Origin: Sycobia sp. Sy_11 | Lineage: Eukaryota; Arthropoda; Insecta; Hymenoptera; Epichrysomallidae | Assembly (NCBI GenBank): GCA_018907035.1 | Contig: JACCIC010000039.1 | Location: 3,413,501 to 3,477,500 of the forward strand | Direction of reading: 5' to 3' | DNA length: 64,000 bases | Shown here: piece after piece, positions 1 to 12,585 of the stretch | Layout: every line of letters starts with the position of its first letter | Position numbering within the stretch: the stretch's first letter is position 1 | Program-made: the position numbers and the translations under genes | Notes under the pieces: generated by a model | Told to the model about the DNA's origin: nothing | What the model saw: only the letters and a program-made list of their open reading frames with translations | Database searches by the model: none

Positions 1-1740
1 AATTGGTCCAGTTTGAGTGCGTCAAGGGTATTTACGTTCCAAGTGAGCCCTATTAAGTTTTAGCACCTCAAACATTAAAAGAAAGATTAAAATTTAAAAA
101 CTCAAACGAACAAGATCTAACGTTCCTGCTCTATTGAAAAATCCATTGTTTCTTAGATATTGTCAATTGGCGTCTCGTAGGATTGCCGTAGGCGGACAAT
201 TGCCCCCTAAAGCTTGTAAATATGTTGAACTGCATTTGATAATAACTATAGGATAGTGTGTATTTGTGGACATTCCATAGAACGTCTTTGATGAAATATC
301 TATTTTTTTCGTTGAATTCTATATCAAAAGTACTGGTTTTTCAAAAATCGCTGTTCATACTACACGGTTCATCTAATAAAATTGAAAGTATAAATTGTAC
401 CTCGTCAAATCTGAACCAAATCCATCAGCTATGCACGATAGCCGCGTTTTCTATGTTAAAGACTGTTAAAGATAAGCTTGGCCGAAAACGAGCAATTCTA
501 AAAAATTGAATATTTTTTCCACATTATTTTATCCATAATTCACTTATTATATACGATGGCAAAAATTGCGACGTCACGCGTTTAGAATGTAACTTTATAG
601 GAATATTTGTTTTATGCCGTTATTATTACTATAATAACTCGTTATATTAGGATACATGAAATATTATCGGTATCCATAAATTATCTAGAAATTTACTCTT
701 TGAAGTTTAATAAGTAGAATTTTAACAGTACGCGTATTTCTAAGTATAGTTTTTAAGATCTTAGTATGGGAGAATAAAAAGTCAGTCTGAATCTAAATCA
801 GCAATACCAACTGGATGGCGTTGAACGATTTTCGAAAATCATTTCCAATTAGCCCATCTCAATAACTTATACCAGGCGTTTACTGAAATTGACACATCAA
901 GCTTTAGCCCTAATTTTCTTGAAAATTAACTTTTAATCGGTAGAAACATGCTCGTGAAGCTGGCATTATTCCCTGCACTTAGTAAATTATCCTTTCTAAA
1001 GGAATAAATAAGATTTTCCCTTTTACTTATCATCATTCATTGAATATGTAAATATTTATTATTATTATTATTATTATTTATTTTATTCATATTTCTTTTA
1101 TTTATTATAAAATGTAAGTATATAAACTTACTTAACCATTAGATAAACTTTTTTATTCACGAGATAAGTATAAATATCACTCTTATGATTTTAGAGTGTA
1201 GAATTTTTGGGCAATGCAAACTGTTCGATGTTTTTGTTTGTAGATATATGTAAAGCAGTTCGTATTTATAAAGGGTTCCACCGTCATTAACATTACCCAA
1301 GCAGCTAATTACTCATTCGGATTGGTCCAGTTATGGTTACGAGGACAAGCCACGTATTACACACTGACTGCCAATTGAGCATTCATTTATTTCGATTTCG
1401 CGGGTACGAAAGGGCCCGGTGGGGTTCTGTCCACTCTCGCCTCGGTCATTACGGAACGGCGATCCTACATAACGCGTACGTAACGATGTGCCAGTTCGCG
1501 ATTACATCTCTCCGGGGCGGAAGAAGAGATTTTTTTTACGTTTACTTTTTTCTTTTTTTTTTTTTTTTTGAAATCGGGAGCGAAGCCCTCTCGACTCCCG
1601 CGCGCGTGCCGCGGGGACGACCGGTTCCCCCGTGGACTCCTCTCACTTTTTAACGAACTGAACGCGGCACGCGGCAAACGATCGACTCCCCCCTCCTGAT
1701 ACCGTATAAACTCCTTCGTACCGATCGAGTATCTGTATAG
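1..1740. other. AT-rich non-coding stretch
   Basis: No coding frame with support and no long dinucleotide array. It holds an ATT trinucleotide tract at about 1053-1080 and a TATTTATAAAG sequence at 1264-1274 with no matching initiator. A T-rich run follows at about 1550-1570 before GC-richer sequence to 1660. Confidence 0.5.

Positions 1741-1741
<1 letters not shown>

Positions 1742-1782
<41 letters not shown>
1742..1782. repeat. TA microsatellite
   Basis: Pure TA tract, 41 nt. Confidence 0.98.
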
Positions 1783-1785
<3 letters not shown>

Positions 1786-1888
1786 AAATGTTTTTTTTCC
1801 TTCGAGCGGAGCCAGTCGGGCGCATATAATATGTATGTGATATTGTTACCTTGAGCCAATGCTTGCAATCGCTGCGAAATGCGGAGAA

Positions 1889-1892
<4 letters not shown>

Positions 1893-1953
<61 letters not shown>
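1893..1953. repeat. Compound AC/AT microsatellite
   Basis: (AC)13 passes directly into an AT tract of 35 nt. Confidence 0.98.
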
Positions 1954-1955
<2 letters not shown>

Positions 1956-2930
1956 AAAAGATTATATTGAGTTATAAGGTATAAAATTAATATCGGTGAC
2001 TTTTATACTACAATAAAACCATGTGGACTTTAGTAAAAGTATCATTTGGTTCTTAAGTTCTTAATTTGCCATTGCTCAAGAACGACTCAGTGTGTATGTG
2101 GAAGGGTACGTGTGCGTGTGTTATATTTTACAGGAACAAAAAAGCCTTATTAATTTTACGGCACTTTAGCTGCACTGATATAAATTGATTATATTCCGTT
2201 TTTCTCAATATTATGTATCGTAGTACAATCATAAAAGATACTTAGAGCAGGCAAGAAACTGCTGCCGATAGTTGTGTCTATGAAAGTAGCTTAATAATTC
2301 ACTTGTGAAACTTAATACTAAAACTTACTAGTAAAAATTACTTGTGTAAGCAAGTGTTTTTCTTTTTTTCATATAATAGTTATTCATTATAAAAAAAAAA
2401 ACTAGTTTCTTAGTTTTCATGAAAAATTTTTTTTATTTTAAAATAAAGCTTGATTGTTTAATATTTAATTTTTAATTATGGCAAACTTTGAATTCTTTAA
2501 TAAAATTAAAAAATTTGACTTATTTAATTAAAGCAACTTTTCAAAGGAATTTGGAACGTTTACTTTAATTTTCATAGATATTGATCACAAAAATCTTTGC
2601 TGTATAAATGAAGAAATGTCTTTACCACTTTCGATGGTAATGATAAAGAGAGTTAATTATATTAATTATCTCATTATTCACTGTGCCCAAAGGGACATTA
2701 ACAAGAATACCCAACGTCTCTTTTCTCTGGCATTCTTAATAACCCCGTTCATTATTCTCAGACGTTTTGTCGAACAGATATATATATACATACATACATG
2801 TACAGCAAAAATATTCGCCATTAAAGGCTGGGAATGCTGTTACGATCGTAATTTGTCAAATTCATTGTACATTTGTAAGTGCGTAAAACAGATTGTGAAA
2901 ATTTTCAATATAACCATTTAAACATAGCTT

Positions 2931-2984
2931 TGCGCGCGCACACACACATACACACACACACACACACGCGCGCGCGCACACACA
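2931..2984. repeat. Alternating GC/AC tract with Z-DNA potential
   Basis: 54 nt of strict pyrimidine-purine alternation made of GC blocks around a CA array. Confidence 0.95.
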
Positions 2985-3074
2985 AACACAGCCCACTAGG
3001 TAACCGGCAGTTAAAAAACAATACGTACAGAAACTTCAGTATAGGTTGTAGAACTGCTCGTTAAGCGAATCACC

Positions 3075-3077
<3 letters not shown>

Positions 3078-3128
<51 letters not shown>
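3078..3128. repeat. TC microsatellite
   Basis: Pure TC tract, 51 nt; polypurine on the minus strand. Confidence 0.98.
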
Positions 3129-3131
<3 letters not shown>

Positions 3132-3290
3132 TGCTCGTCATATTACGCCGACTCAATATTTCTCCCGCAACCTATCATTCCGGGCGTCGACATATTTTAT
3201 TCATAAAGCGCGCGAAAACCGATCGTCAATGTTCAATTGGTGGAGCAAGAGGTAAAGGTCCAATTATAATGGAGTTTAAACGAGAAAGAG

Positions 3291-3294
<4 letters not shown>

Positions 3295-3320
<26 letters not shown>
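3295..3320. repeat. TG microsatellite
   Basis: (TG)13, followed by TATATAGATAGATAG. Confidence 0.97.
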
Positions 3321-3326
<6 letters not shown>

Positions 3327-6023
3327 GATAGATAGTCCAGTCAACGTGTTCTCGCGATTGCGCTAAAGTCTCGAGCTTATCTTCATCGGACGCCTAACGA
3401 AACTCTTGCCGCCCCCTTTTTTTCCTGCTTTTTTTTTTTTTGTTTTTAGATTTTTCCCTCCGGACAATAAAGTGCGCCGCAAGCAACGATAATGAATATA
3501 ATCGATCCCGGGGACGTGCGCTGCTCGGGCGAGCGTTCGACGAAGCGAATTTCGGGCTCGGGTCGAACGAGAGATTTCGCGAAGCAGAGCACGGGGCGGA
3601 GGGGGATAGGGGGGGATGGTGGTGGCGTCGAGGGAGCTCGCGTCGTGTCATTTCCCAGCGGCAGCGCGTGTTTCGCATCGGATACGGGGCGGGTCGGGCC
3701 TACACGTACGTTGCGCGGCATTCGTATGATCCGCGCACGTGTGTGTGTGTGTGTGTCACAACACGGGCGCGCGATCCGCCGCGCGACTCCTCCGCTCGGG
3801 CGACGTAACGACCTTCGCCGCGCGAACCGGGTCCCCCCTCCCCCAATCCCCCGCGATGTCGAGGCGCGGGTGCGCGATCGTTCGCGGTTAGACATAGGTT
3901 GGGGGGGGGGAGGGGGAGAACTGGTTGGCCGATGCGTTACGTCTCTCTGGCCACGCCTGCGTGTGATCGAAAGTTACGGGGGGATTTTTTTTTTTTTTTT
4001 CGTTGCAGTTCTTTCTTCTTCTTTTTCTTATTCTTCTTCGTTTTCGCGTCGTTGCTCTTTGTGCGCCCGCATAGTACGTGAGCGGTGCTGAGACTCTTGT
4101 GCATAATGACATAAGACTGACGGAAGGAGCTATTGTACAAGTTTGTATAAATTTCAGGTGTACTTGGGACATGATCAATATATACCATTCAATTATTTAT
4201 GTAAATGAAGCGTGACTTATGTAAATTGCGTTTTTATATCATCTGAAGCGTAATTTTTTTTTTTTTGGAACAATTTTACTTTCGTCTACCGATCTAATTG
4301 AGAAAATGAGAAATTATCATTATCGGTCTCATTCTCTGTTTAACCGCGTTTGCGGAAAAAATGTTTGAACTTGTGGAACTGAGAAGAAAAGTGAGTTATA
4401 AGTCGACCATTATGATCATGGTATATAACGATCCTATCGTATTCATAAGAAACTTTCCTAAAATAAAGCATTCAATTCCATCGTTGCTTATTTTTATTTC
4501 AATTATTAATTTCACAGAACTGATTATAGTTCCATTGATCGAATCAATCCGTGCCGGTGTCGCTATTGATCTTGCGAATTTAACGGAACGGCTGCGAATA
4601 CTGAAGAAAATCTTATTACGCTGACTTTGTTTCAACCGCAGCCCGTCAGATTTACGATATATTCAATGTGTCTCGCGGGACGGCTTCGTATATACGAAGT
4701 AGCTCAGACAGTTTTGCTGCCCCTTTCCGGACAGCCGTGGAGTTACGCTCGAAAAGCTCATTCTCGTAAATCGCGAGCGCGCGCATTTATTTCATTATGT
4801 TTCCCGAACGTCGGTATAGGATTGTTATATCGATATAATATTATTTTTTTCCTTCAATTTTTCTCGTTTCAATAATTGAATAAAATTATTTCACAATTTT
4901 CCGTACAGAAATTCTTTGATGACGATAATAATTGAGCTTGAAATATCATTTCAAGATTCACAGAAATTGTCAAGGTATCGAGCTAAACGATTGGATTGGT
5001 TGAATTGTGCCATATTGCCAACAATTAATATAAGAAAATACAACTGTTTATTTCTGCCTTTATTCACACCGTTCGGCAGAAATCGAAAAAGCCTTACCTG
5101 ATAAATTATTTTTAATACGTATTTGTGTGATTTCCTGCTTTTTTAACAAATTCGGATCGTTCTAAACACAATAGATAAGAGAAAACCATTTCTCAAATTG
5201 ATAAGAGTGTATATATATCTCAAGCACGAAGATACACAGACTTTGGATATGTATTTTCGTACTTCCGAGTAAATTATAAAAAAAAAATTAGAACTTTATT
5301 TATTCAGCAAAAAATATTTATCATTACAATTATTTATAATCACTTTATTCAAGGTTTTCTAAGTAATCACGGAACAATGCCACTGTCAGTTTCGACTCAA
5401 CAGCCGTTATCGGAAGATTTTCGCAGAAGGAACTACATAAATACAATATCAAAACTTATATGTATATAAAACATATCTTGATCATTCCGAAAACGCGTTG
5501 AAATGCCGTTTCGCTAGGATTCTGTTAGCAAAGATTGCGATTTTTGCGTTTTGTACCAAATTTCAGAGTATTTTATACAGCAGATCCAGTAGCTAACTAT
5601 TCCGTCTTCTTTTGTTTTATTTTCCAAGACGTCGTAGTTTTTTTCTTTTTTTTTTTAATAGTCTTTTTCAAATTGCTTACAGACTTAAAAGCGAAAGCGA
5701 AGAGTGCCGTGGTCGTTTTTTCTTTGGATGAACGCGAATAAAACCGTGGATCTCGACAGTGGGAGTGTGAGGAGGGGAGAAGGATTATTTTGCCGATGAA
5801 AATTCTTAGCCATTGGGCAACCGAGGAATTCAATAATGTTAATGTGAAAATTTAATTATCGCAAGGAAAAAATTGAAGGTTGTATATATTCAGAGAGATT
5901 TAACTTGCTGTATGTAATTTTCACCGCAAAAATTATACGGTCCTACAGCTGAAATTCGCTTTATCGCCATTTATATGTATGTATTCGTAAAAATTACGAA
6001 ACAACTATCGACAATGTGAAAAT

Positions 6024-6026
<3 letters not shown>

Positions 6027-6070
<44 letters not shown>
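6027..6070. repeat. AG microsatellite
   Basis: (AG)22. Confidence 0.98.
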
Positions 6071-6073
<3 letters not shown>

Positions 6074-6514
6074 GCCAGAACTGTAATAAATAGAATATAT
6101 AAGATATTAAATTGCGCGTAAAGTATATATATTTATAAAGAGAAGTTATAAAGAGAAAAAAAGATCATATGTGCGTAGCGTATAGTTTGAGGCTGAAATT
6201 GCGAAGCGTGGCAGCGTGTAACTGGCCGGCTGAATGTTAAATTACGTGTAACAAGGCGCTCTCCGCTATAACACATGGAAAAAGTATTGTCAAGCCCGTA
6301 ATTCTACAGAGTTTCGAAACAGTACGGAAGATATTTATATATATACTTTCTATCGAACCGCTATTTATTATATATTTAATATCCTGCAGTATAACGAGGG
6401 CTTATATATGTATGTTGATGGAAAATGCTTTAAAATATATGAAATACGTTTAAAAGTGTTATGTACTTGTTCATTAGAGGAAGAGTAAGAGTAGCCGCAT
6501 ATACGAGCTTTTAC

Positions 6515-6517
<3 letters not shown>

Positions 6518-6564
<47 letters not shown>
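6518..6564. repeat. TA microsatellite
   Basis: 47 nt, followed by GCATATAG. Confidence 0.98.
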
Positions 6565-6567
<3 letters not shown>

Positions 6568-7127
6568 TATAGTAATCGAAAAAGCTAAATATAAGCACAT
6601 TTAGTTGATTAAAATGTCGTTTTTAATCGAGTGTAAAATATAACGATCCTACATATAAAAAATAGAACCTTCGGACACCAGATCGATTTCATATTCGATA
6701 AATTTGCATGGTTAAGGGGCAATTCGATAAACTGTTTTATTTTATTGATCGCCTTTTAGCGCACTTTATATTACCGATGTGCAATACGGGGAAAAATTGC
6801 AAAACCATATATGCATATATGAGAAAACTTTCGAAGCTTATATATATATATATATATAGCTTGCATTTAAAACACGCGCGTCCATTATAATACACCTTAA
6901 ATCGTCTCTTGCAAATTACTATACTTTTAATTCCGAAACGGCGAGAGCTGAGTAGGCATATATGTATATGTTGTAGCGGGAGCAGTGACGCCAGGCGAAA
7001 TATTATATTGTAAAATCGCGTCATTAAAAAGAATCGGGGCCCGGGCGTGCCTACCCTATCACCACCCGTAACCGTACGAATCGCTGTTATTATGAACAAA
7101 CCTGACCTTTATTTAAAAGCGGTCATT

Positions 7128-7131
<4 letters not shown>

Positions 7132-7177
<46 letters not shown>
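7132..7177. repeat. TA microsatellite
   Basis: 46 nt. Confidence 0.98.
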
Positions 7178-7180
<3 letters not shown>

Positions 7181-7408
7181 TTCCAGCGAAAATCGGAATT
7201 TAACCAGCAATATATATATATAGACGAACGAAACAAACGAAACCATTTGAGCGCGGGCGAGCAGCGCCACACACAGACGACGACCCCCCTTATATAACGA
7301 AAAGGCGCGAAACGTTTGAAGGGTGAAGAGGGAGGGAGACATAGCGGTAAAAAGTTGCAAAAATCGCCAATTTTGCAACGTAATTGCCTGCGGCCGAGGG
7401 AGCGAGAG

Positions 7409-7411
<3 letters not shown>

Positions 7412-7447
<36 letters not shown>
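7412..7447. repeat. GA microsatellite
   Basis: 36 nt of GA, then three ACAGAG-type units. Confidence 0.97.
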
Positions 7448-7461
<14 letters not shown>

Positions 7462-8273
7462 AGCTCACGGTTTGTCTTGCGGACTGCCGCCGAAACTCGA
7501 CACGGCCGTGGATCCGCGCGCTCGGGGCGCAATTAACATCGCGCCGCCGATTTTATCATCGGCGCGGAGTTGCTGGTTGCGCGAGAGTGGTCAGAAAAAA
7601 ATACAGGGGAGAGGGTGGGAGGGGAGGGGAGTAAGGAACGGACGGGCAAGGATAGGGTACTGATGTGTGCATATAGATAGGATTTCGACAGTTTTACGTT
7701 GCGGAAAAATGGAACTTATTGAGGAAATTCGGTAAAGAACGTATGGAGGTCTGAAGGTTTGTCCAGTTTTTTAAAGCAATTGGCAAATTGAGATAAAGTA
7801 CATAGCGTAGAAGATTCAAACATTTTAATTTATATGCCACGTATTTGCAGCTATACGAATTAAAAATATAAATTCAGTTCAATATTCAGAATTTCCAAAC
7901 ACTAGTAGAACACCTCATTTAAGCAAAATCTTGTCTATAAGTAAAAGTATTATTATAGTAAGTTAATGTTTAGAAAGCAAACTATTGAATTCAAATGAAA
8001 CTGCAAAAGCTACGGAAAATCATCAAGTATTTGTTAAAAAAAATTATGTAAGTAATCCCATAAAATATACAGTATAAGATTATCTTTCAAAGTGTCAACG
8101 CCGAGTAATAATTTTGGGGCAATTAATATAAAAAAATCTCGAAGTCATCGATATTCGATTGAGACCATGATTACAATCCTTTCACAATGAGGGGGACTTG
8201 GTCAAGTGCTAGCAGGCCTGCTCGATTTCCATTTCGGTGTACGGAAATCGTGTAAAATCCTCCGACAACATGT

Positions 8274-8275
<2 letters not shown>

Positions 8276-8305
<30 letters not shown>
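8276..8305. repeat. TA microsatellite
   Basis: 30 nt. Confidence 0.97.
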
Positions 8306-8307
<2 letters not shown>

Positions 8308-8754
8308 ACATCAGGACAATGATGATTTAATGTCAGATATCATATCTAGGTGCGCAATAATTCGTAATACAGCAGCAAAGAACCGACGAAGACAAAATCT
8401 TCCGGCGGGAGGTAGAGGGTAGGGGGGCTCGACACGAAGAAAACGAGTCTATATATACAATAACGTCGCCCCGGAGGGACACGCGCGCTCCCCCCCCGTC
8501 CTTCGTATCGTACCACGATGTTTCGATAATTAACCTTATTGCTCCCCCGCCCCTCCCCAACCCCTTCGTCCAACTGTTGTACCCGCAGCGCGAATGATTT
8601 CGCGCTATCCCCTCCCCCGCACCCCCTATCCGCCATTCGTCCCTTGCGCGGTCCGCGGATCCAATCGTCGATCCTTGCGACACGACCAAATGCAGATTTC
8701 ACTTGTGCAGTTGCGCTGGCTTTCGAACATCAGGTCGTACCCGATCTAAATTAC

Positions 8755-8760
<6 letters not shown>

Positions 8761-8785
<25 letters not shown>
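8761..8785. repeat. TA microsatellite
   Basis: 25 nt. Confidence 0.96.
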
Positions 8786-9982
8786 GACAATTTAGCAACC
8801 GATCGGTAATTAGCATGGGATGTTGCGTACATATAATGGACTACGTGATTACGAACAGTTTTTGCACTACATATGCCAATATTGGCCTCCGTTAAGAATG
8901 AGGGCAGCCCCGATTATTTCGGTTGTTGATCCTGGGAGGGGGGAGGGGGAGCGTCGATAATATTATTGTAATACACGAACGAAGATAATGAGGCTGTTTC
9001 GTCGGTGCGACGGGTGGGAACAATGGGCCCGGACGAATGTACAGTCGACCGACTGGCGATCGTTCTTTATGCATGTCCAAACGGTCAAAATTACAACAAA
9101 TAAGATAACCGTTCTCAGTGAATCACCGCAATAACCGCGCAGTGAGATTGATTGGCCGATGCCAATTCGTTCTTACTCGGATCGACGGTCGCTCGTTCAT
9201 TCGGCCACGCGACAACTAAGCACGGGGGGGGGGGACTACACGACCCAATTATATGTCACAGAAAATTTTTAAACGCTTAAACGCCAAGATGGGCAATTGA
9301 TCGATTATTTTTTTCTGCGCAGAAATTACGCAGATTGCTATAATGTAGCGTTTACATTCGTAAAAGGCGCGCGGACCTTTTTTACGAATTACCCTACTCG
9401 TTAACTATCCGCAAACGTGAAGAATTGCAGTTGTAACCATTCGTTGAAATTGATCGATAAATTTTATTTTTAATCTTAATTTTTTTGGATAAAATATTCG
9501 TAGCCTTGAACGAGATTGAGAGAAGAAATAACGTCGTTTCTACCAGTAGATTGTCCGAAAGGATTAAATCAAATTAAATCGAATGAAATTAAATTAAATT
9601 CAAAATTTTTAGCTAACAATGCCCCTTGTTCAGATACGTTCTGTATCGCCGCGTAGTTGCAAGTAAATTTATCAAACCGATGTCGAAATAAATCTTCCTT
9701 CAATTATCGCGACCCAAAAATCATCAATGAATTTGTTAAAACTATTGTCATTTTCGCGCGATTTGATCGATTCGCTTGAAACGTTATGCTGCGTTGCGGA
9801 ATATATTTCAATAATTGTCCATTGTTAGCCAAAAATTTTGAATTAATTAAAATTCTGTCGTATGTAAAAAGAGAATCGACCCGCGATACCTTAAAATGGA
9901 AGAACCATTCCGAATGGCAAGGTGGAAAAAAGCTTGGGTAACATTCAATTTTTGATATTGCAAAAGCATGAATAGAAACAAG

Positions 9983-9984
<2 letters not shown>

Positions 9985-10028
<44 letters not shown>
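9985..10028. repeat. TA microsatellite
   Basis: 44 nt. Confidence 0.98.
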
Positions 10029-10030
<2 letters not shown>

Positions 10031-10494
10031 TTTCCTTTTTCTTTGCCACTTGTTCAATCCACGTTTACGTTCGGCCGAGTGAAACAATCCGCGCGCCAAC
10101 TTTATTATTTACCTACGGCAATGCTCATCGTCTTACTTTCATAAAGCCCTCCCTTATTCAACAGAACTCGCATAAAGTGGAATTTACAATTGGCCGCTTT
10201 GTGCCACGGCAGTGGAATTCCCCGCGTTCGGATAACCGCGCGCCATTTACAAGTGCGACCTCGCGCAATCTGTTAAAGCCAGTCTCGTGATTTCGCGCGC
10301 TCGGAAACTGTACCGAGAGCCACTCGCTCTAAGTAGATTTTCCAGAAGTAAATATTCCCAGGCTACGTATGCAGTGCCCCCGTATATAGGATACATTTTA
10401 ATTAAGTATATCTCCATTGGCTGAGTAGATTTACAATTGCAGAAAATTCCGACAACTTGTCAGAATATTTTATTTGATGTTTAATTATTATCCA

Positions 10495-10497
<3 letters not shown>

Positions 10498-10555
<58 letters not shown>
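10498..10555. repeat. TA microsatellite
   Basis: 58 nt, among the longest here. Confidence 0.98.
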
Positions 10556-10558
<3 letters not shown>

Positions 10559-11012
10559 TTGGATGTTTGATTTTGGAACATTGTCACCAGTTGCTCTGTA
10601 AACAGTAAAATAATCTTCTCCCATTTCGCGGGTATATCATTAAACTCTTTATGTCGTCGTAACGTCCGGACGATGAAAGATGACTGAAATTATAAATTCT
10701 GAAAAATGTATACGCAACGCAGAAAATCGATATATTTTGCAAATATATCGGATCTTTTGCTCTGAGGCCTCGGTAAACAACATCAGCGAATATGCGAATA
10801 AATATTAAGAGAATGTAATTGATTGTAAAAAATAAGGATCATAATGTGTTTGTCAATGCTCGTAAAATGTCATATTGAAATTTATGTCTATATATAATAT
10901 AAGAGAGCGGTTTCTTCCAAAGAGCCATGAATTAAACGCCCGCTTTAAAGTGAAATATAGTCGACTTTCACATAATATAATGGCTGCCGGCTAGGGAAGT
11001 TTCTTTTTTAAC

Positions 11013-11014
<2 letters not shown>

Positions 11015-11066
<52 letters not shown>
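11015..11066. repeat. TA microsatellite
   Basis: 52 nt. Confidence 0.98.
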
Positions 11067-11070
<4 letters not shown>

Positions 11071-11654
11071 TACAGTTTTGCACATAATAACACTCTGACT
11101 TTGATATCTGTGCCAAAAGATAAAAATCAACGACCCTAATAAAATCGTATCACGCCCATTTGGCCAACAGTTAATCAATTGAAAGTCCATATTCAAAATT
11201 GTTATTCTTAAGTTTGTAAGTATATACTTGTTATGTAAGAATTTTAAAATGATACCGTCCCGTTGCTTCAGAGTTTTCGTAGAATCGCCGTAAAAAAATT
11301 TAAATACTCTATTTAACCATAGCGATATAATTATTCAAATATGCATAAGCCAAGTAACCTCGGAACCGATAATTTTCTTCTCTCCCCTGCCCCCAACGTA
11401 TCTTTTAAATCAATCTATGTTAATTACTTATAACAGAGCAGGGACTGTTGAGAATTAATTTCGATCATGTATTTTCAAGAATTTATATTTAAAAATTTAT
11501 TTTTTAACATCATTCGAGTAAAATCTTCGATTTACGTATCATGGAAGTTTTTCATCGTGTTTTACAAAAGACATGTGGTAAAAAATAACTCATTCATGCG
11601 AACAATAATTTGCGTGAGAAATATTATATAATCAATTTTACCCGAAGACACAGC

Positions 11655-11720
11655 GTGCCTCAGACTCTCCCGAGATTAGCTCAGTCAGGCACATTCGCCA
11701 CTAGATGGCGATATGCAAAT
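11655..11720. promoter_or_regulatory. CTCF-like palindrome next to a POU octamer
   Basis: 11696-11710 reads CGCCACTAGATGGCG. The CCACTAGATGGCG core matches the consensus reported for CTCF in animals, and the CGCCA/TGGCG arms make it palindromic. ATGCAAAT, the canonical POU-domain octamer, follows at 11713-11720. Just before, GTGCCT (11655-11660) and AGGCAC (11687-11692) form an inverted repeat. All of this lies in AT-rich, non-repetitive sequence. A function is inferred from motif matches only. Confidence 0.3.
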
Positions 11721-12171
11721 TTTAGCTTGCACGTACATAAACATTTCATGCTTACAAATACTTAAACTATTCGTATTTTTTGTATTGAACGCGTATTTTT
11801 TCCAAATCTTCATTAAAAAATAATTTTTAGCGAATTGTTAGTAAGCATTCCTTAATATTCTTTTAAATCGATTTGATAATTTTTTTTTGGTGCTGTAGCC
11901 TCAGGTAACTAAATTATTTTCTAAGCTTTGATCTGAATTTACAACTTTTATGGAAAAATAACGTTGTTTTCCGATAAGCTTTTACCATATTTTCTTCGTA
12001 TACGAAATAAGAAGAAATTTAAAATGCACTCTTGACAGCTAAGATAATCTTTAGTGCTACTAGATCAGTTTGACACCGATAATGCGTTCCTTCATCTCGC
12101 TCCCTTCTGCATTTATATACGTAATTTTTATAATCCCTTACAATTCCCACCTCTCGTATTGCAGCACTATG

Positions 12172-12174
<3 letters not shown>

Positions 12175-12220
<46 letters not shown>
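12175..12220. repeat. TA microsatellite
   Basis: 46 nt. Confidence 0.98.
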
Positions 12221-12225
<5 letters not shown>

Positions 12226-12519
12226 ATTACAAATACAGAGATACACACATAGGCCACAATCGCCTAAGCGTGCACATTATAAAGTATCCTGCCGTATACC
12301 GCATGCTGCGTGACCGCGACGGCCACACGCGATTATATCGAAAGTAAAAGTTATATTATATCCGCGAGCCGGCGCGGCGCAGTCGCGCGGGTGTGTTGCA
12401 CGTCACGTTACCGGTGCACAACACAGTTTATTCCTATATGTATATAGAGGAGAATGCAGTGTCAGGAACTGTAACCACGGCTGCATTGCCTGTATATAAA
12501 GGCCTAAGTAACTATTTTA

Positions 12520-12522
<3 letters not shown>

Positions 12523-12583
<61 letters not shown>
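12523..12583. repeat. TA microsatellite
   Basis: 61 nt. Confidence 0.98.

Positions 12584-12585
<2 letters not shown>

Larger units (their letters stand above)
1954..6517. other. Non-coding stretch with a GC-rich patch
   Basis: 2100-2900 is AT-rich with nothing recognisable. 3490-3960 is GC- and CpG-rich with overlapping open frames on both strands, explained by low stop frequency; a promoter or first exon is possible but no core elements were found. 4684-4699 is a perfect 16-bp palindrome (CTTCGTATATACGAAG). 4700-6020 holds nothing recognisable. Confidence 0.45.
7178..12174. other. Array-rich non-coding stretch
   Basis: Apart from the listed arrays and the CTCF-like site, this holds GC-rich patches at 8400-8680 and 10190-10330 and otherwise AT-rich sequence. 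9560-9600 has short imperfect repeats of AAATTAAATTAAAT type. No exon is supported. Confidence 0.45.

Noticed and set aside
2..1332. ATTGGTCCAGTT at 2-13 and again at 1321-1332, considered as element termini
   Set aside because: Similarity does not extend beyond 12-13 nt and no target duplication or element body was seen between them.
3440..4091. Up to 199-codon overlapping frames on both strands
   Set aside because: CpG-rich composition removes stops in all frames; the products are Arg/Gly/Pro-rich and include the translated GT tract and G and T runs.
10130..10330. Minus-strand frame with a Cys-containing segment before a GTAAGA site
   Set aside because: The frame stops before the donor, so it cannot be an internal exon, and no cysteine pattern of a known family fits.
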